A model generated the notes under the pieces. It was not told the DNA's origin. It did no database searches and saw nothing but the letters and a program-made list of their open reading frames with translations. From assembly GCF_037976825.1 (NCBI RefSeq), contig NZ_CP150269.1, positions 5,531,501 to 5,595,500 on the forward strand: a stretch of 64,000 bases of DNA, written 5' to 3'. Positions 33,479 through 42,437 of the stretch are shown here, one piece after another; position 1 is the stretch's first letter, and every line of letters starts with the position of its first letter. This DNA is from Paenibacillus sp. FSL K6-1330. Lineage in GTDB: Bacteria > Bacillota > Bacilli > Paenibacillales > Paenibacillaceae. The translations under genes and the position numbers were made by a program.

Positions 33479-34702
33479 GCTGAAAATTAGAAACCACCAG
33501 CTCCCGTTATAAACGTAGCTGGTGGTTTCAGGTAATTCATCCTTAATTGGATGACAGAGGCTGTGTCTTTCCTCCGCCCACACGGCTGGCAGCAGGGACA
33601 GCAGACCGAGAAGAGCCAAGAACGCACCGACCCATAAAGGAGAGGCCAGACCTAGCCCGGCATCTATGGTCATTCCACCCGTAGATGAGCCGACAACAAC
33701 CCCCAAGCTGATAACAGAACCATGAACCGTCGTTACAAGTGACCCCGTATCGGCGACCCTTATCACCCGGGTAGCCATCGCCGGGTTCATTGGTACACCC
33801 ACCAGACCAACAAGCACAACAGCGATCATGGCAACGACCGGGCTGTGAACGAACAGTCCAAATACCATCAAGGCAGCGGCTAAGGTAATCAGCCCTATCG
33901 TGAGAATCGGCATCATATAATGATCCGCCAGCCTGCCGGTAACCACATTGCCAAGCACCGTGGCCACGCCGTATACGCCCAGCAGGATTGGAACCGACGA
34001 AACACTGAATCCAGCAAGCCCGGTTAAGATTGGCGAGAAATAACTGAATGCGGCAAAGGTTGCGCCTATAATCAGCATGCTTGTAGTATAAGCAGCCCAC
34101 AGTCGGCGATTCTTAAAGGCAGCCAGCTCTTGCCGGATGCCAGCCTTCTCCGGCTTCGGCAAGGATGGAATCGTAAACAGCCCTACCAGTCCTGAAACAA
34201 GCAGCAGGACAACCACGGCCCAGAAGCTGGCACGCCAGCCAAGCAGCTGCTCGATCCACATCGCCAGCGGAACTCCGATCGCGGTAGCAACCATCAATCC
34301 GCCGATAACGATAGAGCTTGCGCGTCCCCGCGACTCCGGATCAACAAGGCTGAAGGAGATAGCGAGCGATACACCGAACGCGGCAGCGGAGGAAAGCCCT
34401 GTAATGATCCGCGCCGCCATCATGACTTCGTAATTCGGGGCTATGGCGCCTAAAGTCTGTCCCATTAGGAAGATAACGGACACGGTCATGAAGGCTTGTT
34501 TGGGCCTCACTTTCAACAGCCCTATCGTCAGCAGCGGCCCTCCTACGATCATCCCGACTGCATATGCGGTAATGAGATACCCGATGGCGGCAATCGAAAC
34601 GTTGAATTCCGCTGCAAGCGAAGGCATAATGCCAGCCACCATAAATTCGGAGGTGGTCATTGAGAAGATCATTAGGCCTAATACATAAATGGAAAAAGGC
34701 AA
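33476..34702 (-). CDS. MFS transporter (AraJ/Bcr-like exporter)
   Basis: A 408-residue facilitator with 12 helices. The start is TTG 34702 with TAGGAG about 9 nt upstream. The N-terminus is PFSIYVLGLMIFSMTTSEFM; RIITGLSSAAAFGVSLAISF and IGVPLAMWIEQLLGWRASFW carry the exporter signature. The last codons (TTSYVYNGSWWFLIFS) are encoded by the terminator hairpin at 33490-33529, so the present frame reads through its terminator; a neighbouring frame stops just before it. Export of sugars, drugs or metabolites is likely. Repeated GTACAAAAATA words lie upstream. Confidence 0.88.
   Translation of the reverse strand: MPFSIYVLGLMIFSMTTSEFMVAGIMPSLAAEFNVSIAAIGYLITAYAVGMIVGGPLLTIGLLKVRPKQAFMTVSVIFLMGQTLGAIAPNYEVMMAARIITGLSSAAAFGVSLAISFSLVDPESRGRASSIVIGGLMVATAIGVPLAMWIEQLLGWRASFWAVVVLLLVSGLVGLFTIPSLPKPEKAGIRQELAAFKNRRLWAAYTTSMLIIGATFAAFSYFSPILTGLAGFSVSSVPILLGVYGVATVLGNVVTGRLADHYMMPILTIGLITLAAALMVFGLFVHSPVVAMIAVVLVGLVGVPMNPAMATRVIRVADTGSLVTTVHGSVISLGVVVGSSTGGMTIDAGLGLASPLWVGAFLALLGLLSLLPAVWAEERHSLCHPIKDELPETTSYVYNGSWWFLIFS
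33490..33529 (-). terminator. Terminator hairpin inside the 3' end of the MFS coding region
   Basis: GAAACCACCAGCT (33490-33502) and AGCTGGTGGTTTC (33517-33529) are perfect 13-bp arms, followed on the minus strand by TAATTTTC. It is the likely terminator of the MFS gene but lies before the in-frame stop. Confidence 0.7.
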
Positions 34703-35045
34703 TGGGAACAGCTCCTATCATAATTATTCAATAGTTTTGTAACTTTCGGTACAAAAATAAGCGCAATAAGTCCAACCACACTTTAAACCGCACTATAGCT
34801 GGATTACACTTTCACATAAAACCAACTTCTTTACTACTCAGTACAAAAATATTCAAAAAAACATGCCTCTCTAAATTACTACATTTCGTAACGTACCATT
34901 TCGTCGTTGCAACAACATGCCCTCCATACGCTTGCGCATGGTGTTGGCTGCTCCTTTCCTAAGGGTTCCAGCTCATTATATATATTTTGTAACGGTCGGT
35001 CAATAAATGTTGTTCATTCCACAGAATTGTCCTTTACGACAGCCA
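34703..35045. promoter_or_regulatory. Intergenic region with repeated GTACAAAAATA words
   Basis: The 343-nt gap upstream of the MFS gene has no gene. A 20-nt segment ending GGTACAAAAATA (34748-34759) recurs, 15 of 20 matching, at 34832-34851 (ending AGTACAAAAATA), 92 bp apart. Further GTAAC/GTAC-type words occur at 34889-34899 and 34987-34996. They are candidate binding sites for an unlinked regulator. Confidence 0.4.
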
Positions 35046-35084
35046 AAATACCCCACTTCTACATGAAGATAGGGTGGGGTATTT
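35046..35084. terminator. Terminator downstream of leuA
   Basis: AAATACCCCAC (35046-35056) and GTGGGGTATTT (35074-35084) are perfect 11-bp arms around a 17-nt loop, with T-runs in both directions. It ends the leuA transcript. Confidence 0.8.
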
Positions 35085-35099
35085 AGCTCCGCAACAGCT

Positions 35100-35192
35100 T
35101 TACGTTGCCTTAATGACTTGCTCATTAGTGAACGTACCGAGCTTCTTTAGCTTATCAAATCAACCATCAACGATCCCAATGACGGCATTCAT
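35100..35192 (-). pseudogene. Short frame coupled to leuA, interrupted by an in-frame TGA
   Basis: An ATG overlapping the last base of the leuA stop (TAATG) opens [10 protein letters not shown], then TGA, then, in the same frame, FDKLKKLGTFTNEQVIKAT and TAA. The overlap suggests translational coupling. Either a 10-residue peptide is made or this is a 30-codon gene broken by a nonsense change. The second part looks like a protein C-terminus, but I do not recognise the family. Confidence 0.35.
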
Positions 35193-36754
35193 TATAATTC
35201 TCTCGCCGGCTCTTGCACCAGCGTATCGTGGCTGGTATCAAGCAATACCGCATTAATTCCGTTAAGAAAAGCCAACGCGCTCGCCTTAATAATATCCGTA
35301 TCCATTGCGCGCCCGGAATAGATTTTGCCCTGATATTCGATTCGAATGTTTACCCGGCCGATGGCTTCTTTTCCTCTGGACAGACTGTTGATTTTGTAAT
35401 CCTTTAACTGTACGTCCAAACCGACCAACGCCTTCATGGCGCTGTACAGCGCATCAATCGGGCCATCCCCCACCATGCTGTCCCTGAACGTCTCGCTGCC
35501 TTTTCTCAGCTTCACGGTTGCCGTCGGATACAGATCATTGGTCACGACCTGGAACGAATCCAGCTCATACAGATGACTGCTGACTTCTTCATGGGTACGA
35601 TGCTGGGTCACCAGATAAAAAACGTCATGATCATATACTTCCTTCTTAGCATCGGCAAGCTGCAGGAATTTCTCAAACAGCGCTTCAAAATCTTCGCCTT
35701 CGCCTGTCTCGAAACCAAGCTTCTCCACCGCATTCTTGAACGCATGTCTTCCGGATCGCGCAGTCAGGATCAGCTCCATGCTGTCAGCGCCAACTTCCTC
35801 CGGCGACATAATTTCGTAAACCTGTTTATCCTTAAGCAATCCATCCTGATGGATGCCGGAAGAGTGCGCGAAGGCATTCTCACCCGTAATTGCCTTATTC
35901 ACCTGAACATCCAGGCCCGTCAAATGCGTCAGCAGCCTGGAGGTTCTAATCAACTCCTTGAGCCGGATATTGGTGGAGGCCTTAAAATGATTCTCCCGGA
36001 CTTTGAGTCCCATGACCACTTCTTCAAGCGACGTATTGCCTGCGCGCTCCCCTAAACCATTGATCGTGCATTCTACTTTTTCGGCGCCGTTTCTTACTGC
36101 GCTGAGCGTATTGGCCGTAGCAAGCCCGAGATCGTTATGGCAGTGAACGCTGAGGATAACCTGATCGTTCAGATTCTTCAGGCGCTCGTTGATTTTGCGG
36201 ATCAATTCGCCGAATTCGTCCGGAACGGCATAACCGACCGTATCCGGAACGTTAATCATCGTGGCACCGGCCTTTACCACGGCCTCGATCGTTGTCCACA
36301 GATATTCGAAGTCGGACCTGGATGCGTCCTCGGTCGAATACTGTACATGAGGCAGCAGCGTTTTGGCGTACTTCACCGCATCAACACCCATCTGAAGCAC
36401 CGCATCCTTGGAGCGGTTGAATTTCTTCTCCACATGAATATTCGAGGTGCCGAGCACGATATGAATCAGCGGATTTTGCGCGAGCTTAATGCTTTCATAT
36501 ACGGCGTCGATATCGCCCTTCACCGCACGTGCAAGTGCGGTAATGGAGACGCTATCGCCTACGGTTCGGGCGATTTCCTGAACCGCTTGGAAATCCCCTG
36601 CCGAAGACGCGGGAAAACCCGCCTCGATAATATCGACATTCAGCCGCTTTAGCTGCTGTGCAAACTCGATCTTTTGCTGTACGTTCAGTTTGGCGCCCGG
36701 AACCTGCTCTCCGTCGCGCAAGGTTGTGTCCAATACGATAATGTTGCGTTCCAT
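35192..36754 (-). CDS. leuA: 2-isopropylmalate synthase
   Basis: A 520-residue LeuA that condenses acetyl-CoA with 2-oxoisovalerate, the first committed step of leucine synthesis. The catalytic TIM barrel begins [20 protein letters not shown] (DTTLRDGEQ at about residues 8-16), has [15 protein letters not shown] (HxH metal site, about 200) and [20 protein letters not shown]; the C-terminal LeuA allosteric domain (about 385-510) senses leucine. ATG 36754 follows GAGGAGG by 8 nt. It is preceded by its own promoter and a T-box leader with a CUC (Leu) specifier, so it is induced by leucine starvation. No other leu genes are adjacent. Confidence 0.97.
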   Translation of the reverse strand: MERNIIVLDTTLRDGEQVPGAKLNVQQKIEFAQQLKRLNVDIIEAGFPASSAGDFQAVQEIARTVGDSVSITALARAVKGDIDAVYESIKLAQNPLIHIVLGTSNIHVEKKFNRSKDAVLQMGVDAVKYAKTLLPHVQYSTEDASRSDFEYLWTTIEAVVKAGATMINVPDTVGYAVPDEFGELIRKINERLKNLNDQVILSVHCHNDLGLATANTLSAVRNGAEKVECTINGLGERAGNTSLEEVVMGLKVRENHFKASTNIRLKELIRTSRLLTHLTGLDVQVNKAITGENAFAHSSGIHQDGLLKDKQVYEIMSPEEVGADSMELILTARSGRHAFKNAVEKLGFETGEGEDFEALFEKFLQLADAKKEVYDHDVFYLVTQHRTHEEVSSHLYELDSFQVVTNDLYPTATVKLRKGSETFRDSMVGDGPIDALYSAMKALVGLDVQLKDYKINSLSRGKEAIGRVNIRIEYQGKIYSGRAMDTDIIKASALAFLNGINAVLLDTSHDTLVQEPAREL

Positions 36755-36847
36755 TTGATATTCCTCCTCGATAATCGATCGTTCATTTTCCTTCATTTTC
36801 CTTCATTTATATCAAGCGGGGTTGGTTAAACCCGGAATTTAACCAAC

Positions 36848-37109
36848 AAAAAACCCCGCCTCTACATATAGAGGCGGGGTTGAACCCGCGGTACCACTCT
36901 AATTCATTTTTATGCAAAATGATCTTCTTCGATGGCCATCACCATCTATCCCTATAACGGTGGAACTCCGGCTAACCCTACATGATCAGGCAGCTGTTCA
37001 TAGACGAGTTCAAAGGGAACGACATTACCGTTTCACACCTGCCAACGGCTCTCTGAAAAGTCATTACGCTTTTACTATTTCTAATCAAAACATTTAGATA
37101 TGAATTTTG
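36848..37109 (-). promoter_or_regulatory. T-box leader (leucine) of leuA
   Basis: The minus strand carries the T-box sequence GAGTGGTACCGCGGGTT (36898-36882) followed by a strong terminator with perfect 12-bp arms (AACCCCGCCTCT 36852-36863 and AGAGGCGGGGTT 36870-36881) and six T. Upstream, CAGAGAGCCG with GGTGTGAAACGG gives the apical part of stem I, and TTTGAACTCGTC places CUC (Leu) in the specifier position. Uncharged tRNA-Leu should stabilise the antiterminator and allow leuA expression. Confidence 0.93.
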
Positions 37110-37115
37110 ATAACT

Positions 37116-37144
37116 ATCTTAAGGAAAGAGGAGGGTTTTGTCAA
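37116..37144 (-). promoter_or_regulatory. Promoter of the leuA T-box transcript
   Basis: TTGACA (37144-37139) and TAAGAT (37121-37116) on the minus strand, spacer 17 nt, directly upstream of the T-box leader. Confidence 0.65.
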
Positions 37145-37178
37145 CCCTTTATCTTCCAAAGGCAAAAGAACGCATGGG

Positions 37179-38249
37179 TTACAGCAATCCGGACTTCTTC
37201 ACATTCGCCAGGAAATCATGGAATTCCGGAATATTCAGCTGCTGCGCTGCATCGGACAACGCCGTAGCCGGATCGGGATGAACTTCAACCATCACACCGT
37301 CTGCACCTGCAGCAAGAGCCGCTCTGGCACAAGGGGCCAGGATGTCCTTACGGCCTGTGGAATGGGTCACGTCCACCAGTACTGGAAGATGTGTTTCTTG
37401 TTTCAGAATCGGTACCGCCGAGATGTCCAAGGTGTTTCTCGTCGCCTTCTCATACGTCCGTATGCCGCGTTCAATCAGCATCACCTGCGTATTGCCGCGG
37501 GATACAATGTATTCCGCAGCGTGCACGAACTCATCGATCGTAGCCGCGAGACCGCGTTTCAACAGCACCGGCGTCTGAACATCCCCTGCTGCTTTTAACA
37601 GCTCAAAGTTCTGCATGTTCCGCGCACCGATCTGAATGACGTCAATGTATTCGCACGCAAGCTCGATATGCGCAGGATCCACGATTTCGCTGATCGTCTT
37701 CAGTCCGAACTCGGACGCCACTTCCTTCAGAATTTTCAGGCCTTCAATACCCAAGCCCTGAAAATCGTAAGGCGATGTTCTTGGTTTGAACGCACCGCCG
37801 CGCATAACAGTCATGCCCGCTTCCTTAAGGGCAGCTGCAACCTGGCGTACTTGCTCATAACTCTCAACCGAGCATGGTCCTGCGATCATTACTGGCGTGC
37901 CTCCACCAATGATGGTGCTACCCAGTTGAATCAGTGTATCCTCTTGCTTCTTCTTCCGGCTCACCAGTAAATGTTTCTTGTGATCGACTTGCTGCAGCTT
38001 CAAGGATGCCTGGAAAATCTGTTTAAATAAATGACGCACCGTTTCATTATCGAAAGGACCTTGGTTATGCTCAACCAGAGTATCCAACATTTTTTTCTCA
38101 CGTACCGGGTCAAAGTCAGGAACTCCCTGCTTTTGCTTCTCCTGACCGATCTCCTGGGCGATCCGTGCCCGCTCCGACAACAGCTCCAGCAGCTGAAGAT
38201 TAACGGCATCGAGCTCCGATCTTAATTGTTCCAAACGTCCTTGACTCAT
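37179..38249 (-). CDS. aroF: Bifunctional DAHP synthase / chorismate mutase
   Basis: A 356-residue fusion. Residues about 1-85 are an AroQ chorismate mutase ([20 protein letters not shown], then [11 protein letters not shown] and DPVREKKML). Residues about 95-350 are a KDSA-like DAHP synthase ([64 protein letters not shown]). It makes the first shikimate-pathway intermediate and also converts chorismate to prephenate; the mutase domain usually mediates feedback. It is called aroA in B. subtilis. ATG 38249 follows GGGAGAG. A T-box leader controls it. Confidence 0.95.
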   Translation of the reverse strand: MSQGRLEQLRSELDAVNLQLLELLSERARIAQEIGQEKQKQGVPDFDPVREKKMLDTLVEHNQGPFDNETVRHLFKQIFQASLKLQQVDHKKHLLVSRKKKQEDTLIQLGSTIIGGGTPVMIAGPCSVESYEQVRQVAAALKEAGMTVMRGGAFKPRTSPYDFQGLGIEGLKILKEVASEFGLKTISEIVDPAHIELACEYIDVIQIGARNMQNFELLKAAGDVQTPVLLKRGLAATIDEFVHAAEYIVSRGNTQVMLIERGIRTYEKATRNTLDISAVPILKQETHLPVLVDVTHSTGRKDILAPCARAALAAGADGVMVEVHPDPATALSDAAQQLNIPEFHDFLANVKKSGLL

Positions 38250-38285
38250 ACGAAATCTCTCCCTCACCTATTTTTCTAGTTTATA

Positions 38286-38575
38286 AAAACAAAAAGACCC
38301 CCCGCCCGGAAAGGGACGAGGAGTCGTGGTACCACCCTTATTAGATATGCCGAAAAAAGCAAACACATCTCACTTGAACCTCTTAACGCAAGGGTTACGG
38401 GTAAACCTACCATCCGCACAGAACATGCAGATTATCAGCATACCAGCTCCGGAATGAACTTCAGCGGAGAACCTTCGCCCGGGCGCTCTCAGTCGGTGGC
38501 AGCCCTTTCCTGTCAGGAACGTTCTTTCGCTTACTCTTTCCATCATCGCTTGTTATAACATATCGTGTTCGTTAA
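38286..38575 (-). promoter_or_regulatory. T-box leader of aroF
   Basis: The minus strand has AAGGGTGGTACCACGA (T-box, about 38340-38325) followed by a G-U-rich terminator stem (38325-38293) and TTTTTGTTTTT. Stem I is recognisable from GATGATGGAAAGAGTAAGCG to TTCCGG. The specifier loop reads TGAAGTTCATTCC. In the register used by the leuA leader the codon would be GUU (Val); one base later it is UUC (Phe), which fits the gene. The amino acid is therefore not certain. Confidence 0.9.
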
Positions 38576-38584
38576 TTAAGAAGC

Positions 38585-38614
38585 ATTGTAATACACCCCG
38601 GATTGAAATTGCAA
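38585..38614 (-). promoter_or_regulatory. Probable promoter of the aroF T-box transcript
   Basis: TTGCAA (38614-38609) and TACAAT (38590-38585) on the minus strand, spacer 18 nt, directly before the T-box leader. Confidence 0.5.
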
Positions 38615-38674
38615 GAGTTTTATTTAAAGCTTGGGTGCTTTGATGCAGTGAAGTTTATATAAGCGGGCTTCATG

Positions 38675-39883
38675 TCAGAGACGAACATTCACCTTCTGCC
38701 CCTGTTTTACCGGATTCCCCCAATACGTAAACAGGCGCCAGATGTATTCGAACGGTCCTATCGGGAGCCGCTTCAACCAGACTCTGCTGAAGATCGCTTG
38801 CAGAGCAAAAATGACGACAACCATCACCATCTGCCAGATCGGTTCGATCGTTCCGTACCACCCCAATCCATAGCTGTAAAAGATCAATCCGCACAGGATC
38901 GATTGGAGCAAATAGTTGGTGAAGGCCATTTTTCCGGGATAAGAAAATAAATTCAATACCTTCTGCCACGATGTATTCTGGTATAAAAGTGCAAACGCGC
39001 CGATATAGCCCAGGGTCAAGAGTGGTGCACCAACGAATAAGGCTACCGCCTCGCCCCAGGATGGAAGTCCATCCGCTAGCGACATCACGAGTTGAAGGAC
39101 AAGGCCCAAACTTCCGCCAATGACGACCAATTTGATGATCCCCTTCCGGTTCTTCTTGACCTCGTGCAAAATACGGCGCTTGCAGAAGTAGGCACCCATC
39201 AGGAACATTCCTAATACTTGTGGGTAGAAGACCACCATATTCAAGATGGAGCCGATGTAATCATTCAGCCGCTGAGCGATGATCTGGGTCATCGTCCCCT
39301 CTCCGTATATGGCTGCATCCCGCTCCTGGAAATAGATCCCCATCTGATGCGCATCCGCCTGGCTCAACGGCTCAAAAACCTGTCCGGCCGAGGAGCTCAG
39401 CAGACTTGCTCCCGTCAGCAGGACGGGAACGAGCAGCAGCAGGGACAGTGACCAGATCAGCAGCGTTCTCGGCTTGCAGCGCTGAAATAGCATCAGCAGA
39501 AAACCCATGAGTGCATAGTGGGTCAGAATGTCTCCGTACCAAATCAGGATGCCATGGATCAGACCGATCAGAAGCAAAGCCGTCAATCTGCGAGTATAGA
39601 TGCGGTTAAAGCTTCGGCCTTTGGCCTGACTGCTCTCCTGTAACAACACCATGCCAAAACCAAACAGGAAAGAGAAAATCAAAATAAATTTGCCGTCAAT
39701 AACAATTCCGCGCAGCAGCATCAGGATCTCATTGTACCAGCCTGACCATAATTCGACCCCGAAGGAAATGGTTTGTAGCGATGTTGTAAAAAACGTAATG
39801 TTCACTAAAAAGATGCCTAATAGTGCAAATCCTCTCAAGCTATCGATGAGCTGTATTCTTGGCTGTGGATTCGTTGCCATCAT
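38675..39883 (-). CDS. DUF418 domain-containing membrane protein (YeiB-like)
   Basis: A 402-residue membrane protein with about ten hydrophobic segments. It begins RIQLIDSLRGFALLGIFLVN, the signature N-terminus of the YeiB/DUF418 family (heparan-alpha-glucosaminide acetyltransferase-like fold), and its second half is the DUF418 domain (NYLLQSILCGLIFYSYGLGW, then PFEYIWRLFTYW near the end). AAGGAGG lies 5 nt before the ATG. The biochemical function is not established for the family. It is divergent from a response regulator gene, and a 19-bp sequence repeated in both promoter regions implies control by that two-component system. Confidence 0.9.
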   Translation of the reverse strand: MMATNPQPRIQLIDSLRGFALLGIFLVNITFFTTSLQTISFGVELWSGWYNEILMLLRGIVIDGKFILIFSFLFGFGMVLLQESSQAKGRSFNRIYTRRLTALLLIGLIHGILIWYGDILTHYALMGFLLMLFQRCKPRTLLIWSLSLLLLVPVLLTGASLLSSSAGQVFEPLSQADAHQMGIYFQERDAAIYGEGTMTQIIAQRLNDYIGSILNMVVFYPQVLGMFLMGAYFCKRRILHEVKKNRKGIIKLVVIGGSLGLVLQLVMSLADGLPSWGEAVALFVGAPLLTLGYIGAFALLYQNTSWQKVLNLFSYPGKMAFTNYLLQSILCGLIFYSYGLGWYGTIEPIWQMVMVVVIFALQAIFSRVWLKRLPIGPFEYIWRLFTYWGNPVKQGQKVNVRL

Positions 39884-39925
39884 CGTACCTCCTTATCATT
39901 GTGCCTTCAGGTTAAGGTACAATCA

Positions 39926-39944
39926 TAAAGAAAGGATAAAGAAA
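39926..39944 (-). promoter_or_regulatory. Putative response-regulator box upstream of the DUF418 gene
   Basis: The minus-strand sequence TTTCTTTATCCTTTCTTTA is identical over 19 bp to the plus-strand sequence at 40150-40168. It contains two CTTTCTTTA-like repeats one helical turn apart, the form expected for OmpR/PhoB-type regulators. Confidence 0.65.
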
Positions 39945-40149
39945 CTCATATTGATTTGTAAGTATACAGTAGCTTAAGCATCACTGCGCATGCGGATCAT
40001 TCTTCCGATCGCTGTTGCCCCCAGATTTCTATCAATCCATTTAAGAGTGGTTGAAATCCGGATGCAAAGGCGACCGCTGCCGCTTCTCCAGAATGATTCC
40101 GCCTGCTCCGTTGAAGTATGGATACTTCATAAGTTCAAATAACAAAACC

Positions 40150-40168
40150 TTTCTTTATCCTTTCTTTA
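40150..40168 (+). promoter_or_regulatory. Putative response-regulator box upstream of the two-component operon
   Basis: TTTCTTTATCCTTTCTTTA, identical to the box in front of the divergent DUF418 gene. It ends 11 nt before a possible -10 element TAAACT (40180-40185), a position suited to activation. The remaining part of 39884-40231 shows no gene. Confidence 0.65.
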
Positions 40169-40231
40169 GAACTTTCAGGTAAACTATCAAGATGAATTTA
40201 CGACTAGGACTTCTTGGAGGATGTAATAAAT

Positions 40232-40921
40232 ATGGCAAACGAAACGATCCTATTGGTGGATGATGAAGAAGAAATCATCGCTTTTATACAAGACGCTCTG
40301 GAGATTGAAGGCTATCACGTACTGACTGCCGGAAGTGGACGGGAGGCGCTAATCCAGAGCGAGCAGCAGCCGTCCCTGATCATCCTCGATGTGATGATGC
40401 CCGAGATGAACGGCATTGAGGTCTGCGAGCAGCTTAGGGAAAGGACGCAGTGTCCCATTGTGTTCTTGAGTGCTTGCCAAAATGAAATGGACCGGATTCG
40501 AGGGCTCGCTGCTGGCGGGGACGATTATCTGCTCAAGCCCTTTAGCCTCGCGGAATTGAAAGCCAGAATCCATGCTCATCTGCGGCGAGAAAAGAGAATC
40601 CACGCGCAAAAAGATCAAGGCGTCCTGCGATTCCAATCCCTGATGATTGATTGCAAGGGACATGCCGTTACCTGCAGCGGGCACAACATCGCTCTTACGA
40701 ATAAGGAGTATCAGATCGTAGAACTGCTGGCGATGCATCAGGGGCAGGTCTTTTCCAGAGAACAGATTTACGAGAAGTTATGGGGGTTTGACGCTGAGGG
40801 TGACGACGCTACCATTACCGAGCATATCAAGAAAATCCGGGCCAAGCTGGCCGCCCATGCCAAGGAAGGCAGCTATATTCAAACCGTATGGGGCATCGGC
40901 TACAAGTGGGATCCCAAATGA
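40232..40921 (+). CDS. OmpR/PhoB family response regulator
   Basis: A 229-residue regulator. The receiver domain (residues about 4-115) has the acidic pair in LLVDDEEEI, phosphoacceptor Asp 53 in LIILDVMMPEMNG, and the switch Lys in DDYLLKPFSLAEL. The winged-helix effector domain (about 130-227) has TNKEYQIVELLAMHQGQVFS and TEHIKKIRAKL, ending YIQTVWGIGYKWDPK. ATG 40232 follows GGAGG by 11 nt; an in-frame TTG at 40214 lies within that SD. It overlaps the kinase gene by 4 nt. Its likely targets are its own operon and the DUF418 gene. Confidence 0.95.
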   Translation: MANETILLVDDEEEIIAFIQDALEIEGYHVLTAGSGREALIQSEQQPSLIILDVMMPEMNGIEVCEQLRERTQCPIVFLSACQNEMDRIRGLAAGGDDYLLKPFSLAELKARIHAHLRREKRIHAQKDQGVLRFQSLMIDCKGHAVTCSGHNIALTNKEYQIVELLAMHQGQVFSREQIYEKLWGFDAEGDDATITEHIKKIRAKLAAHAKEGSYIQTVWGIGYKWDPK

Positions 40922-42375
40922 TGAAACAGCGTTCCATCAAAAACACGTTCGCCCGCCATTTCGTCTCCATTCTGGCCTGCAGCTTGCTGGCTACGCTTGT
41001 AACCTGGGGACTGCTCGTCATGCTGCTTGGGTACTTGTTCAACCATGACATCGTGCTCCCGGCAAATCATTACGAAGCTCAGATCCCTGTTATTTCGGAG
41101 TACGCGGTAGACCGGGGCGATTCTGTCATGAGCACGCAAGGACAAGCCGAACTTGAAAAGGTGATCCCCTCGCAGGGCATGTCCTACCTGGTTGTATCCC
41201 TTACCGGCGAACCCTTATATGGTGATCTTACTCTAAAAGAATCGCTTAGCCGGCAAAAGATACTGGCACGCTTGAACCAGACGCGCAGCAGCATGAATCA
41301 AGTCGTTAAATACATTCCGGTTGTCTCCAGTGACGGAGATCTTGCAGGAGCTCTTCTGCTTGGATATAACCTGAAGGTGACGGCAGCCAATCCGGCGCTG
41401 AATCCCGTGATAACCTTTGGCTCCCTGGCCTTTATTCTGACGCCTTTTCTGTATATCATCTTGTTCACTCTGATATTCGGAAGACGATTCAGCCGCAAAA
41501 TCAGCACTCCGCTGCAGCAGCTTCTCCAAGGAGCCGAACAGATTAAGGAGCGAAATTTACACTTTTCCATGACGGGGACATCATCCATAACGGAAGTTAA
41601 TCAGCTTACAAATGCTTTTGAGGACATGCGTCAGGAGCTGGAGCAATCCATCGAGCGGGAATGGAGATTGGAGCAGGATAGAAGCACCATGTTTGCGGCT
41701 CTCGCTCACGACCTTCGGACACCGCTTACGATTATTCAAGGACATGTTGAGGGCTTGGAGCAGATGAATGGGAAGTCTTATGGAGCTAAACAATCGCAAT
41801 ATCTGCAAGTCATCAAACGCAACACCACACGTGCTTCGAAACTCCTTCAGGATATGAACACCATCGCAGAAATTGAAAAGGTATCTTTTCGGCTCCAGCC
41901 GCTTCCCGTGGATATTGAAGAATTAGCGGATGATAAAACCATGGAATATACCGCTTTATGCAGCAATAAGAACATAACATTCCATACGGAGATCAACGAT
42001 AATCGAATGAACAAGAAGCCCGTCATCCTGGATCCCTATCGCATCATGCAGGTTCTGGATAATCTCGTTTCGAACAGCATTCGATATACCCCAGAAGCCG
42101 GACAGATTCTATGGCGGATCGAAATTACCGAGCAGGAGGTGATGATGGCTGTGACGGATAATGGAGCAGGCTTTGGGCAGCTGCAAGATCTGCAGCAGGT
42201 ATTTAAGCAGTTTTATCAAGGGGATCATCCTACCTCCAGACAAAAAGGGCATTCCGGTCTGGGGCTGTATATCGCCAAACTTCTCATTCAGCATCATGGA
42301 GGGCATATTTCTGCCGAGAACACCCCGCCTCGCGGGGCAACGGTGCGCTTCACCATACCGACCCAAACATCATAA
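40918..42375 (+). CDS. Sensor histidine kinase
   Basis: A 485-residue membrane kinase: first transmembrane helix about residues 15-37 (SILACSLLATLVTWGLLVML), extracytoplasmic sensor about 38-160, second helix about 165-188, HAMP, HisKA with H-box AALAHDLRTPLTIIQGHVEG (His 264), and HATPase_c with DNLVSNSIRYTPEAG, DNGAGFGQL and GHSGLGLYIAKLLIQHHGG. Translation starts at ATG 40918 or 40921, overlapping the regulator stop (ATGATG). The signal is unknown; the paired DUF418 membrane protein suggests an envelope-related stimulus. Confidence 0.95.
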   Translation: MMKQRSIKNTFARHFVSILACSLLATLVTWGLLVMLLGYLFNHDIVLPANHYEAQIPVISEYAVDRGDSVMSTQGQAELEKVIPSQGMSYLVVSLTGEPLYGDLTLKESLSRQKILARLNQTRSSMNQVVKYIPVVSSDGDLAGALLLGYNLKVTAANPALNPVITFGSLAFILTPFLYIILFTLIFGRRFSRKISTPLQQLLQGAEQIKERNLHFSMTGTSSITEVNQLTNAFEDMRQELEQSIEREWRLEQDRSTMFAALAHDLRTPLTIIQGHVEGLEQMNGKSYGAKQSQYLQVIKRNTTRASKLLQDMNTIAEIEKVSFRLQPLPVDIEELADDKTMEYTALCSNKNITFHTEINDNRMNKKPVILDPYRIMQVLDNLVSNSIRYTPEAGQILWRIEITEQEVMMAVTDNGAGFGQLQDLQQVFKQFYQGDHPTSRQKGHSGLGLYIAKLLIQHHGGHISAENTPPRGATVRFTIPTQTS

Positions 42376-42394
42376 CTTCTCCAAGCATCATAAA

Positions 42395-42432
42395 GAGGCA
42401 TCCTACACGATCCTATGGATCGGGGATGCCTC
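42395..42432. terminator. Bidirectional terminator between histidine kinase and yhaM
   Basis: GAGGCATCC (42395-42403) and GGATGCCTC (42424-42432) form a 9-bp stem with an inner GATC/GATC pairing. It separates two convergent genes. T-runs are short on both sides. Confidence 0.6.
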
Positions 42433-42437
42433 AATTG

